From NCBI GenBank assembly GCA_003993805.1, contig RSEF01000001.1, positions 182,405,506 through 182,469,505 on the forward strand: a DNA stretch of 64,000 nt, read 5' to 3'. This document shows, one piece after another, positions 37,974 through 51,500 of this stretch. The number at the start of each line of letters is the position of its first letter. Positions within the stretch are counted from its first letter, which is position 1. The translations under genes and the position numbers were made by a program. This DNA comes from Himantopus leucocephalus (Eukaryota; Chordata; Aves; Charadriiformes; Recurvirostridae). A model generated the notes under the pieces. The model searched no databases and was not told where the DNA came from. It saw only the letters and a program-made list of their open reading frames with translations.

Positions 37974-39390
37974 ATTAGGTATTTTATAAATGTAACTAAT
38001 TTTACAAAATGCTTTTGCAATGGGAAGAATGACAAACATATTTCAAAGACTAACTCACAAGTTATCAACCTTAGAATTTTTTTGTAGTAACTTTTTAAAT
38101 ATTGTCTGTTCTAACTATATTTTACTCTACATGTACTTTGACCTATAAATAAAATTATATCTTAATTCAAATCCTGTAGAAGTTATTTCAGGTTCTTTTA
38201 TGACAGTTTTGATGCTGCTGATGTTTTATAAATGTGCTGTTTATTAAATGCTGCTTTTGATCAAACTCTTTTCTCAAAAAGGTAATTATTCTGCCTCCCA
38301 CTGTAGGGAAAAAGGGACATATGTTGAAAATATTCTTCCTTAACTATAGAAGCTACAAAATGGTGTAAAGAGTTTTAAATATTTTAGTCAGAATTATGCA
38401 ATAAATAGATACTGAGACAGAAAAAAATGGAACAGCTGTATGGTCTAAAATTAATAAACTCACAAGGAAGATGAATACCATTATCTCTTGCAGAGATAAT
38501 GTAGCCCATATAACTTTGATTAGAATTAAATTTACCTGAAACAGGTTCTTTCTATTAGGAAGCTATACTTTCTGGTGTAGGAAGTGAGTAGAACTTTGCC
38601 ATAATTATATTATCCATGCAAAGGGTGTTTTTCTCTCAATATTTTCTAGCAGTAGTTGCTATTTCTTTAATTGCAGGCACTTACCCTATGATTTTTTTTC
38701 TTTTTTCATTTTTTTTTTTTTGTAAAACTGTATGTATTTTTAATTTACTCCACTACTGTATTACTGCACCAAATACATGAAATACCATTCCAACTTTACA
38801 CACAGAAATAAGACTTCATTAATTCTTTCCATTCAGAAAGTTATCATTTTTTCAACTTTGGCAGTGAACTACTGTTCATTGGCATAACCAAGGCAGCATG
38901 GATAGTTATCGTTCCTCTCCTACAGCCTCTGACAGGTAAGAACTGATTGAGCAATACAGAAATCCAGCACTTACTAACACTATTACCTTCCCTTCACTTC
39001 TACGGGACAGATATCCTTTATGCTGGAGTAATTCTCTAGTGCTCTTTAAGGTACGCTGAAAGGACAGAAAAGGATACAAAGGAGCCTAAGCAAAAGACCA
39101 GATATGGTCTTTGATATTCACAGTGAAAGAATTTTGAACGGCAAAACATCGTTAAGAAATGCAGCAAAGGCATGATTCAACTGTTTGCACAAGCCATAAT
39201 ACTTCACATCAAAGGCAGTCTGGTCTTTTGAGGTTGGCTTGTCAAACTGAATTTAAAAATGTCTTTGCTGATTAGTTATCAAAGGTTTGTAGTGACAGTA
39301 CTGAGATAAATACTTCTGATACAGCTGGTCATGATTTCTCCTAGTGTCTCCTACTTTGAAACCTCTACTGCATTTTCTAGCCATTTTATA

Positions 39391-39563
39391 CACACACACA
39401 CACACACACANNNNNNNNNNGGGGTAGAGGGGAGCATCTGTTGGTCCCATCTGAGGTCCCCAACGTCCCCAATGGGACATAAACCTAACAATTTGGCCTA
39501 AACCACAACAACCACCAAAAGTTTTGCAGAGCACGTACACACACATACAAACACACACACACA
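39391..39563. repeat. (CA)n microsatellite split by a 10-N gap and a GC-rich insert
   Basis: (CA)10 at 39391-39410 runs into 10 Ns (39411-39420). Then about 110 bases of GC-rich, non-repetitive sequence precede a second (AC)n tract at 39536-39563. Confidence 0.9.
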
Positions 39564-42500
39564 TGATCTTCCATCTTAACTGGAAAGGCTTCCATTATCT
39601 GGATCTCTTAAAAAATTAGGTATCTTTTCTCTGGATATTATCTTTTCGTGGCTCCACTTTATGAGTTACATAACTTCAGAAAAACATTGTAGGTCGTAGG
39701 TGGGGTTATGGTGCACAGGATTTTGAGAGTCTCTAAGATGGGGGCCAACACTTGAACTGACAGTAAAAACAGACTTGATCAACAGAAGTGACAATGAAAA
39801 ACATTTGTAGTGACTTATTCCAATGGGACACAAGCCATACAGACTCTGTCAAGCTTGCAAGCTCAGCTACAAATAGAGCATATACAAGTAGAAGTGGTTC
39901 TGCTCTGGCTCTGTCCTCATCATGAGCAAGGTGTGAAGTTTTCTAATGAGTTTATCTAAGAGCAGTGATGTGCTGCTGGTTAGGGGCAACCATAAATTCT
40001 TTTAGCAACCATTCTCAACAATTTATTTTTTTTTTAAACTAGCATTCACATGTTGACATTTTTTTGTATACTGTAAACTACTAGCGGAAAAAAATAATAA
40101 ATACACATGCATTTTTTTAACTGCTATAGTTCTTGGGGGAAAAAAAGAGAATGACTCACAAATGTTTAGTATTTAATCTGAAGGTTAAAAGACTAAGAGA
40201 ATGGAAAGAATTATATAGAAACCTATGATAGCCTGGATATCGTATAGCAACATAAAGAAAAAACAGCAGACACCTAATTGCCATCTTCACCTCTACAGTT
40301 AAAAGAGGTCTGCTATAAAAATTACATATAATCAATATGAATGCAGCTATAAAAGGAACCACACATGGCACCCTGCAATTTATTTCTGTCCTTATTACTG
40401 CTGGGTTCCACTTTCATATTTATAGTATGCATAATGAATGAATACATTTTAGAACCGATCCAAGGGGAAAAAATCTCTTTGCTTTTTGACATATTCTGAA
40501 CCAACTACTGTTTTTCTTAAATCCAACTTAAAATATATTTGGTTTGTGGCTGAGCTGAGGAAGAATTTAGTTTGTTTTATGCAGTGAAGAAGCTATGTGA
40601 AGAACATTAATTAAATAAAGAAAAATATATCAGAGACAATCAAAAAATCAGAGAAAATAATGAATGGATTAGCACCAGTAGCAAATGCAAAAAATTTAAA
40701 ATTGAATATATATTGTTTCCAGATTTAGACTTATTTATGTCAATTACTTTTAAAAACTGCCTTCTGGCTTACCTTGACAATACCTTAAAAAGAAGTATTT
40801 ACCATTTTAATGTAAGATACATAATTTAACAGGTGATATATTTTGTGTGAGAAAGCATTTTTCCAAGTATTTGTGATTTTGGGTGCCTTTCTGCAATCAG
40901 CTTATGCAGCTCAACCTTAATTAATTTCACTTGAACACTTGGAGTCCAAAAGATTCTATTGGGGATTTATTTTCTGTCTTGTACCCAGGGTCCTGAGTGA
41001 CAGACTTTCTGCTCTACATTTAGTGAAAAAAAAATTAATAACCAACAATGTCTATGTAGCTCAATGAGGATTTCAAATACAGGCCACTGACTTATTTCTT
41101 AATATTTAAGTAAAGGAATACCTAAGACAAAAGAATTCTCTAGTTTCACAATAAAGGCATAACAACATTATTGTTACTACTTACTAAAGATAATGGGGTA
41201 AGAATGGATGTGTTGTATTCATTGAAAACAGTTGCCAAAATCTTTGCTAGCAGGAAAATAATGAATAAAGTGTTTTGCAAATATTCAGGAGTCTTTTTCT
41301 GCACGCTTAAGAGGGCAGGAGTGTACACAAAACTGACAGAAGAGATGGTTTTACTTGGCAGTCCATGTCTGTGACCACATCTGAAGTCTTTGAATGGGTC
41401 CCATAGAGTGTGCACAGAAGACTTAACCAATACCATACACATCAGATCTACTGTAATGTGTTGTACTATTGTTTGTGTATGTGCTGTTGTCTCCATACGT
41501 ACTGCAACTCTGACAGCTGAGATTTGTGCTTTCAGGAGTTTGCAGGTGGCAGATACGCCCATCTAGGTATGCCATATAGAACCTCATCACATAGAGACTG
41601 AATTGCCCATGTTGCCATGGATCCTGGGGTCACCTTGGCAAAGCAAATGCTTTTTCTTTCTTTATTGTTGGAAACTACTAAATATTCTCCTGTTCAGACT
41701 CTGTAGCACCCTTTTCCATGCCTCATCTCCTGCTCTGATATAGCTGCCATTATAACAGAGCCAGTAGTTTGTATTCACAACATTGTTATTCAATAACCTT
41801 GCTTTTCTGTTGAGAAACTGCATTCTGTCCTTGTGTTTGACCTTTGAAATGAAGTCATTCTAACTAAAGGACCTGTCTTTTTTACGTATTTGTAAAATAT
41901 CATCCACTCTTGCAAATTGCATAAAATCATTCTAACAGTACAAAGATATCACCTTGGATGTGGCCAAGGGATTGCTTATTCAAATTCAGAGTTCCTAAGC
42001 TCTAATTTTGTCTGCCATTGATTTGTCCTATAATGTCAGACAACTTTTCTGTGATTTAATCTGCTCAGTTTCACTTTGGGTTGATATTATCTAATTCAGT
42101 GAGATACTTCTGAAGACTTATTAGAGCATTGTTAGTGATATGAAAAGAAAAATGTTACATGAATGCAAATTATTACCATGTTTAGATGCTTTGCACCAGC
42201 CTGCTGCTCATTGATGTTGCCTATAAGCAAGAATGAAAGACATAAACTGTATTTGAAAAAAAAAGTCTTCACCAACCACAAAAAGTGGTGCTATGAATAT
42301 ACTAAAACCTAATGACACTGCCATTGTACTCAGGCTTACAGGCCTTGCTAAGAGGCAAGGAATGTTAACATAGGCTTAGATTTGCAAAAATATTGTATTC
42401 TGGACATGGCTGTCCTGGGTTTGGCTGATTTGGTGTGCCAGTAGGATGAACATCTGACAACATGTAGCAACTGAAGCCTGTAACCTCAAATATATTGAGC

Positions 42501-44000
42501 TGCTAATGCTGATACCATTTATTTGGCTACTAGAATGAAACTGACGTTCCAGGTTGGCTTAGAGGATTTAGAAAGCTCTCTATAACAATCTGCATCTATC
42601 CAGAACTGTACATACACAAAGCTTTATTCTTTCACCGCTCTTCAAGATCAACAGAAATCCTTTTTTTATGATTTTTTTTCAAATCTAAGGTCTACAGTTT
42701 TATAGCTCCGTTAAAAGTATAATGTATTTCATAATAAAGCAGTTTGATTATTGTTAGACAACATAAACTTCTGAAGATTTTACCTAATCAAAATCCTTCA
42801 ATCCAGCTTGATATTTTAAATACATTATTTTTAGTTAAAGAAAAAAATAGTAATTAAAAAACTGTTCAACAACAACAAAAAAGTTATTTTTTGTAAGATT
42901 TTATATTCAAAAGGCCTAAATTCTGCTTCTAATTTCAAAGGTGCAGAAAAATGAAAAGGCAGAGGAAAGGCCACAGTTCATTCTCTTCAGAAACTACATT
43001 GAATATAAAAGATTCTTTTCAGCAACTTAAATACATATTTTTAAGAACTACACATATATTTTAGGTACTTACATAAACCTACACATTCTGAGCACTTCAC
43101 GATCAATCATTTCTTCACTAATTCCTACTGACCAGTTGTCTAGGAAGTATAAAGTCTAAACCTCCTAATTGTGTTTTGATATATTTATTCTATGTCTTGT
43201 AGTATTTTGAGACAGAATACTTCGTTTACTGTATCATCTGAATTCTACTTATGCTCAAAATAATACTTTTTTCCTTCCAAAACTTTAGTATAACTTCCAA
43301 AATTTTATTATTTGTTCCACTAGCATCCATTTTAGAAATAATAAGGGTTCTACTTGTGTCTAGGAAATCTCATCATTAGATGAAGCTACGGCTTCAGCAG
43401 TTTCCCATGAACGATTTTCATCACTATGCACAGTATGTTTATACTTTTTTTCTTCTTTGATACTTCCACTCCCTCTTTGTGGGCTCTTGCAAAATTTTTT
43501 TTTTTCTTAGAGATTTATTAGTTCTGTCTGTTTACATTTGGGTTTGCTTCCAGATCTGTTCCTGGTTTACAATTTTTTTTTTCTTTCTTCTAAATACATC
43601 ACGAAGATTTGATGTAATTCTGTATCTTACAAAATAAATTTTCTTACTCTAACTTTAAATCAATTTCTTAATATCCTTTCCCTCAGTTTTGCGTCTCAAC
43701 TTACTATTAAAACCATGTTTACTGGGTTCTAGGTACCTTCCAAATTCTCTCACTAGTCTCAAACTTGCTTTTAATTATTTTTATTTTTGAGTTTCTCACA
43801 TAAGACTAATATAATATACATCCCTCAGTCTTTCTAATACTTAAATTTCCTTAAGTATCTTTAAATTTCCTTTACACTCTTCTCAACAGCTATGAATATA
43901 TTGTGACTGTATAGCTTGGAGTTTTTACCTGAGTTCCCTATTTAAACTTTTTCTTTTATTTCTTTGCTTTCACCCTTCTTTCTGACTCTATAGCTGGTAT

Positions 44001-44024
44001 ATATGGCACTATATAGTGCCATAT
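44001..44024. repeat. Perfect 24-bp palindrome
   Basis: ATATGGCACTAT is followed directly by its reverse complement ATAGTGCCATAT. Confidence 0.95.
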
Positions 44025-45186
44025 TGTGCTGTAATTTGCAAGTTATAATTATGCCAAATCCTTAAGAAGATGACAAGGGAGAGAGATTTTTGTCTTTTCT
44101 TCAGCTGACAATAGGAAATTAGCTTCAGATAGACTAGGATGTTGCAGAGGTCATTTCACTTACAGTTTGAACAGTCCAGTATGTACAGGTTATCTCAACA
44201 GTGTTCTACTCCACCACAATGTGCTTAAACTTTTCATCAGAATAGATAGTAGTGGGTTTTTTAGAGCAATATCTATTTAAGACTATATTGTAGGCAGAAA
44301 AATGACAAGCAAGTACAGTAAAAAAAGAAATTCAAGCATGAGACTTATGAGAATCCATGAAAAAGAAGAGCTTTAGGTTGTAGTTTTTCCAAGGGAGAGC
44401 AAAGGTGCTTGACCACTGCTTATTGGTCTGCAATTTCAGGTGTAATGAAGTACAGAAAAAAGTTGAGCATCAAAAGAGTGCGAGTAAGAAAACTGAATCT
44501 GTAGAAAGAAAAGTCTAGATGGAATGCAGCAATAAAAATTAGGCAAAGAAATCAGGAAGGAGAGTAGAACAATTTCACTTGAAAGTCTATTTTAAAGGAT
44601 GTAATGTAATCCTTAATAAAGGGTAAAATTCCTTTCTCCAGTCTGCATTGCAGTTCTTAATAGTAAATTCTGCAGCTGTCCTGTACACAGGACTCCCACT
44701 GATATTAATAAATGTTCTTTTCATTGAACTTCTGCAGAATATGAATAGAAATCAAGGAGAGAAAACTTCTGCTGTGTTATGAACAGAACACTTACCATCC
44801 TGACCAGTGCTGACTTGATGACTCACTCTTTCATACCTTGATCACCCTAATCTGTCTAAACTTGACCTTTGTCTCATGATTATATTTAGGTGGCATATTA
44901 TTTGGGGCTTAACTATTGTTTCTTCCTATTTCTTTTCAGCACCCATGCACTCACATTTTTCTCCATGACAACTCTGAAATATAATTATAGTAAAAAAAAA
45001 ACCCAAACCCTAAAAGCAAAACCCACAAAACCCCACAACCATTATAAGCCTAGGAATATGCGCAACACATTTCATAGCTCCCAAATGGACCACAAAATAT
45101 AGACCACAAAAATTAGATAAGAGACTTTCACTTTTGTCATCTTATCATCCTTTGATTTACTGTTTCTTGACCAACACGATTCATAT

Positions 45187-45558
45187 ATCACAGAATTATA
45201 GAATGGTTGAGATTGGAAGGGATCTCTGGAGGTCATATGGTCCATCTCCCCAGTTCAAGCAGGGACACCTAGGGCTAGTTGTCTAGGATCTTGTCTGGCA
45301 GATTTTTTAATATCTCCAAGGATGGAGACTCCACAGCCTCCTTGGGCAATATGTGCTCAGGGCTCAGTCACCCTCACAGTAAGAAAGTATTTCCTGATGT
45401 TCAGAGGGAACGCCCTGTGTTTCAGTTTGTACCCATTGCTTTTGGTCCTGTCACCAAGCACTACTGAGAAGACCCTCTCTCCCTCCTTTTTGCACCCTCC
45501 TTTCAGGCATTGATGACATCTTCCTTGAGGCTTCTCCAGGCTGAACAGTCCCAACTTT
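45187..45558 (-). mobile_element. CR1 LINE, 3' portion
   Basis: An inverted CR1 tail (TCACAGAATTATAGAATGG) is followed by 'gattggaagggatctctgg'. It then runs through 'aggatggagactccacagcc', 'cctgatgttcagagggaac' and 'cttctccaggctgaacagtcccaac' (spread over 45319-45555). Only the 3' 370 bases are present. Open frames here on both strands are CR1 shadows. Confidence 0.94.
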
Positions 45559-48500
45559 ACAATAGCATTTTACAATATAAAATTAGGGATCCTAATAAAT
45601 AATTTGTAGAATATAAGGCAAATGACTTTTAAGAGTCATTTAATCTGAAACAAAGGGTGGTCTTCTTTAAAAGAAGGCATGATATGTTAATTGACATCAA
45701 AGGAATTGCAATTATACATGTATGGTGCATTATATATATTTAGATTTGAATGAATTTGTAGAATTTCTAATAAACTATATCTTCATTTTAAAAGGAAAAG
45801 CAAATGAAATATTTGATTGATTATTTTTAAGACATTTCAGTAAATAATCTGAAAGATCTCTGCCATTTCATATGTTACATAATGTACTCAGTAATAACAG
45901 TAAAATAGATTTTCAAATATGTATATGTAATTTCATTCAAAGTGCAGATTATTAAAAAAGTTATAGTTAAAAGAGTAAACTTATACATCTGGTAGACAAA
46001 GAAGGGGAATGGAAAGAAAGAATTTTTAAATTTCAGGCTACCGTAATCTAAACCGACTGAATCTAAAAGAGGTGAACAAGATGTTAGATATGGGCTGGGT
46101 TTTTTTGAAATTCAAACTATGATTAGAACAACAGAAAAAGATATGGTTGTTTTTTTTTTTTTTAAATTTAAACTATGATTAGAACAACAGAAAAAGAGAT
46201 TATAAGGAATCCAAAGGAATTTCTGCTCAGAAGCACAAATAGTTTATTCCAAAGGCAAAGCAATTAGTGAAAAGCCTTCAACTTCTTATCTAACTTCAGA
46301 CATAGACAGTCTGGATGTCTGTCTTTGATGTATTGACACTAGGATTTATTTATAATCAATATAGAGAAGCAGGTAGTTTTAGGTTGTGATTTATCTCATC
46401 TTAAGTAGATATCTTAGTTCAGATGAATCACATATTGCAATTGTTTTCTTTCATTAACTATAAACAAAAGCTGAGTAACTAGCTGAGATGCAGACTTCTC
46501 CATTTAATCAGATAAATCCCACTCTCAATGACTTCAGTGGGTCTTGGATTTCTAGAAAAAAAAATGATTCATTATATAATGCAACATATCGATATGCCAA
46601 ATTAGTACAAGACAACATGTGAGGGACAAGAGGATGCTTATTAACTTGAACAGGGGTGATTCCATTCACTGTAGGACTGGTTCTGCTCATTTCCTACTGA
46701 GATGCATTGATTTGGGGATATTGAGCTGACTAGCTCATATTTTAGTTTTAATCTTAACTGAAGTCCTTGATGCAAAAAGAATGCAAGCTTTCTGTGGAAA
46801 ATAATAGTATAAAAGTAATAATCTATTGTCCTCAAGTTTCTGAACAATAGAGTAACTTTTGAAAGAGTTCAGTGGTTACACTCCCCGCCCACACACACAT
46901 GCACATGACCAGCATAGCAGAACATTGGCACCTTGGAAAAAACAGAAATGCTAAATAATTTTTTTCCTGTGCAAAACATCTGAGGCGGTCATGGGAAAAT
47001 GCTGTTTAATGCCTACAACTTATTTAAAACATGTCTTTTTATTTAATTTTATTTACATATTGGTTTAATTTATTTAATGAAAATTCCTCAGTTTTATTTC
47101 CCACCTTTTGTATGTCTGTTGCATTTCTATGAATATTTTCTTACTAAAAATGGAAAAGATTATATGATTTGTTTTCAGGATAAAAGGTTGTTTGGTTGTA
47201 TACAATTTTGAGCAGTTCTAATATGGAAGCATTTATTTGTTCCTCACTAAACTGGAATAAGTATTTTAATCATATACTATTTATAATGAAATACTTTACA
47301 CTTATAAGATGGTTTCAAAAAGTCTTGGTCCTCATTGCTAATTCCTAGTAAACAGTAAGTTTTCAGAGAATGGAAAGCTTGTGTGATATACTTACATTAG
47401 TTAAAACACCAATTATTAGCAATGACCAGACTGAAGTACAGTAAATTATGCCTTGAATGGTGTTTTACCTTCTTTGTCACTTCATGAAATGCTAACACTA
47501 TAAAGTAATAAAATAGAGTTTAAAGTCTGACTTCTTTTCCTCTTCAGGTAGTGTCCCATGTTGAAACCCATCCCACATATTTTATGTTGTAATTCATCCA
47601 CTCTATTTTTTAACATTTTATGTGTCTTCTGCATAGTTTTCATTAGCCTTTCTGTTACAGTAATGTAAAACACAGATAATTACATTTTTGTACAACTTTA
47701 AATTTACAGCAGTAACTGAGTGAAGAACTTGGTCCTTAAATCTGAACTTCTTTTATATTCAAACTTTGCTTCACAGCCATCAAGAGGCTCACTTGCTGCT
47801 ATGCAAGTCAGCAATTTCAACATTTAGTAATTATTAGCTAAGCAATAATTCTCATTCATTCTTCAGATGTCTTCTGCTGTTTGTCTGGTCTTCCAGTCCC
47901 ACTGTTAACTTTACCTTTTCTTTTTCATCAAATTGCTACTTCCAAGGACTCATCATTGCCAAAGACACTATCCAGGACTGAAACTTGTTCATTTAAAATC
48001 CCTTTGAAGGTTGTATGGTTTGGGAAGCATTGGTGGAAGTACAGTTAAACTTACTCAGATATTTTCATTCTGACATAATCAAAGATACATTTTTGGTGTT
48101 ATTGCTAAAATGCCACATGGTGGTTGTTTAATGCAAACCCACAATATTAACTTCCAATACATGAAGATAGCTTCAAATATGTCTCAGATTTTTAAATTAG
48201 ATTTTCAGATTTGCCTCAGATTTTATTCTTTTGGTCCTTCACCCAACAGCTTGAAATGAGATCACCACTAAGAGTTCCTGGAAAGTCCCATTTCATGGAG
48301 TTAAAGGATCAGTGACATATTTGCGGAAGATCTGGTCCCACCAGAACACCAGACAGTGAACAGATGATGAGGTTCTTTGAGACAAGAATGGTATGTTCAA
48401 ACGTCATGGTGCCAGGGAGGACCTGGAGCACACATCATTCATGAGGCTGTAGCCAAAAGACAGTTGTATCAAGAGTAGAGCAGACTCATGCAAACCTTGT

Positions 48501-51500
48501 AAAACGACACAGATTTCTTAACATTTGGTGAACGGTTGCATCTATTATGAAGTCCTAAGGAAAATATTTGTAGGTAATGACCTGTTCTCTCCTTTATCCT
48601 GATTGCTGATTCCAAGTACCTTCCAAACTTGGAATGCAGAATCACTGTTGGCCCTATCAATGCTATAAGGCTTTATCCTTTACTTTTAAAAGCAAATATA
48701 CATTCTCCCAATCACACATAAAAAGCTTTCAGAGATATCTAACTGATTACATTGGAGTTTCAATAACCAATATCTGAATATTAGTCTGAAGGACTTCCAT
48801 AGCTGAAGCTCATCCTCTGCTGTTAGGTACTGCAGCACTGAAATCAAGCACCTAAAGCAGTTGTTTTTCAGTATTCTGGGACTATACAAAACATCTATTT
48901 TTACTCACCATTGACAGCAGTGCTCAATTTGAAATAGATGGGCTTCAGTACAGACATTCACTCTATTAACTGTATTTACTCATTCATACTATGCTGAGTG
49001 TACATTACTTGTAATTTAAATGTAATTTAGTTTACAATACTGGATTATTTTACTTCTGAAGAAAAAAAAATAGTGGAGAAATAATGTGGATGACATAAAG
49101 TCCCAATCTAACCTATGAATCTCTCAACAGGACATTGGAATAGAATGAGGTAGAACTGAATTATCTCCTGTATGCTTCCTATTTCTCTTATATATGTTCA
49201 TTAGCAAACTGATAAGGACAAGGACACGGTTTAGTAGCATCACAGATCAAGTATGGGGGGGAAAAAAAAGGAAGATACAAGCTTTTCTTTTACTCATGCA
49301 CAATAAAAAGTAGCTTTGATTAGATTATATCTTTTCCATATACCTCTACTTCAGCAGGTATTTCTCATATGATCAATATTTTGTTCATTGTCTGCAAAAG
49401 CTTTGCTTCAGCATCTTCAGTAAAAAGTGTTTTGCAGTAATAATGAATTCCTGTCAAAGTTAGAACCTTTTTGCATTTATGTAAGAAAGAATAATTTTAG
49501 GCATATAAAATTTGAGGAAAGTTGTAAAATTATTTTGGTTTGAAACACATTTTATATTAATAATAGCTTACAGATGACTGAAATGTCATTTGAGCTTGAC
49601 ACTTTTTGGAAAGTGCTTGGATTTAAAACTTAAAGCCAGTAAAATTACAAATGTCTTACAACTTCTTTTTTCCTCTGATATTCAAACTTGCAGATGTCAA
49701 ATCTCTATTCTCCATATGAATCTCTCAGACGCTTTCGGAAAGTTTTCATTTCAGACTAAAATATAGTCTCTATAATATATTAGTACCAGATTTTAAAGAG
49801 GAGATTCACAATGGAGTGAAGTTAGGGCGGTAATATGTTCTTATTGGATTTGTGTTCACAATCCATTTTATCAAAACTGGGAAATCCATCCAAGGTATGT
49901 TATATTCATTATTCCTATTGTATCAGATCTCAAGATTCTGTGAAAATGATGCTGTGGACTTTGAACATAGCTCATGTGAAACAGATGAGAGATGGTGATG
50001 AAGAAGTTGAGGAAGAAAATAAGGAGCATATAAGGAGCACTACAGATCCCAGTAAGTATCTTTTTGTATGATCCACAGCCTGGCAAGTTGTTTAGCTTGA
50101 TTTAAAGGCTGTGTTTGGCAATGAGGGCTGAAACAGAACTTCAAGATATCTTGTAGATCAAAATCTCTTCAAGTTCCCTGGTCAGCCATCTTGCTGATGA
50201 TGATTCACCCTTCACCCTAGTTGATCAGACTGAACGACACTGCTGTGAAAGGATTGCACAAAAGATTGCCACATTTTCACAGATGCAGTGAAAAATCTCC
50301 TTTTGCCGAAGCCAGATGATTCCTCAGGAAATTGTAACAAGTCATGTACCCTCACATACTGAGCAGTATGTTAGTGGGTTCACCGTCTGTCAGCACCACT
50401 TTAGAAAATAAATGTTTGATCTACATGAAATGTTTCATATGTCCTATCTATCTTTGCTTCATTTCAGTCAATGAATAGGATACGTTCCATTAGCAAAGTG
50501 TTCGTGGTCATACGATTCTTTAAATTGTGATAATTCCCCTTTATTCTTTCTAAATCCAGTCACTGTCTATCCATGATTGCCAGATGTCTGTGGTAGTTGC
50601 ATAATTAAGTTTCTTGTTCACTGGCTCAATTTCTCTGAGAGAGTCAGAGAGAGAGAATCATTCTGGTTAACCTTTTATTAAATTACTACCTTGTAACATC
50701 AGTCTGAGATCTCAAGAACAAGCTTAATTTGCTGTTTTTCAGGTATCGTCCTCTCTGAAACAAATTCTACCCGATAAATCACACCCAAGCTTTGCCATAT
50801 GATAGTACTAGTGGTGTCTTTGCAATCCTTTTTCATCGTTAGTTGCTTTGGTGAAGTGAATGATTAGAACATAAGCAATGGCATTTGTTCAAGATGCGCC
50901 AGAAAGAACTGCAGTCTGTTCACTTCTTCACTGCCCACGTTAGCACTGCACTGTAAAAAAGAAAGATTACTAGGAAAAGTGTTACTTTTAATCTAAATTT
51001 GTAAACGATATTCTGAAGACCCTGTTCAATAAGATGCTATTTTTAAATGCTGCATCTTAAGGGAAAAAGTCAGCTTTAAAGAGGCTTCAAGGCAGCTGCT
51101 TCTAGGAGAAAAAGAAGATTTGAGGCATCTTAAAGGCTTTAGCCATGACATTTTGAAGATTACCCCAAAACACAGTTTCTTCATACAGGAGGAAAAGAGG
51201 ACAATAAATGCAACTCATTTCAAAATGGAGCTATGTATGTTTACGGATGGGATTACTGGACATAGTTTCTTGCAAATTCAAGGGACTGCAGTGAACCCTC
51301 AAATACTTTCCTCGCCTGAAGTTCATGTACATTTGCTCCTGTATCCAGGTTCTCCATTTATTAGTGATAATATAGTCCACCTATGCATTAGAATATGCAA
51401 CTAGAGTATGTGTCCAATACTTGCTAGTTAAAATTGGCTGGAGCTGAATCTGTTATGCAGTATTTACAGCAGCTTATATTACAGTCTTTTTATTTTGACA

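Larger units (their letters stand above)
33845..45186. other. Intronic sequence with assembly joins and one weak exon candidate
   Basis: AT-rich unique sequence holding two N-joined duplications, the split CA repeat, a 71-bp exon-like segment at 38865-38935 and the palindrome at 44001. The 138-codon minus-strand frame at 41146-41562 is the longest outside repeats but has no recognisable domain. Confidence 0.55.

Noticed and set aside
41146..41562. 138-codon minus-strand open frame, the longest outside recognised repeats
   Set aside because: No domain, no splice signals and low-complexity-free but unfamiliar sequence. A rough estimate over six frames of 64 kb of AT-rich DNA predicts about one frame of this length by chance.
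44990..45041. A/C-rich tract resembling telomere repeats (AACCCT)
   Set aside because: Only a single AAACCCT-like unit is present; it is generic A/C-rich low-complexity sequence.
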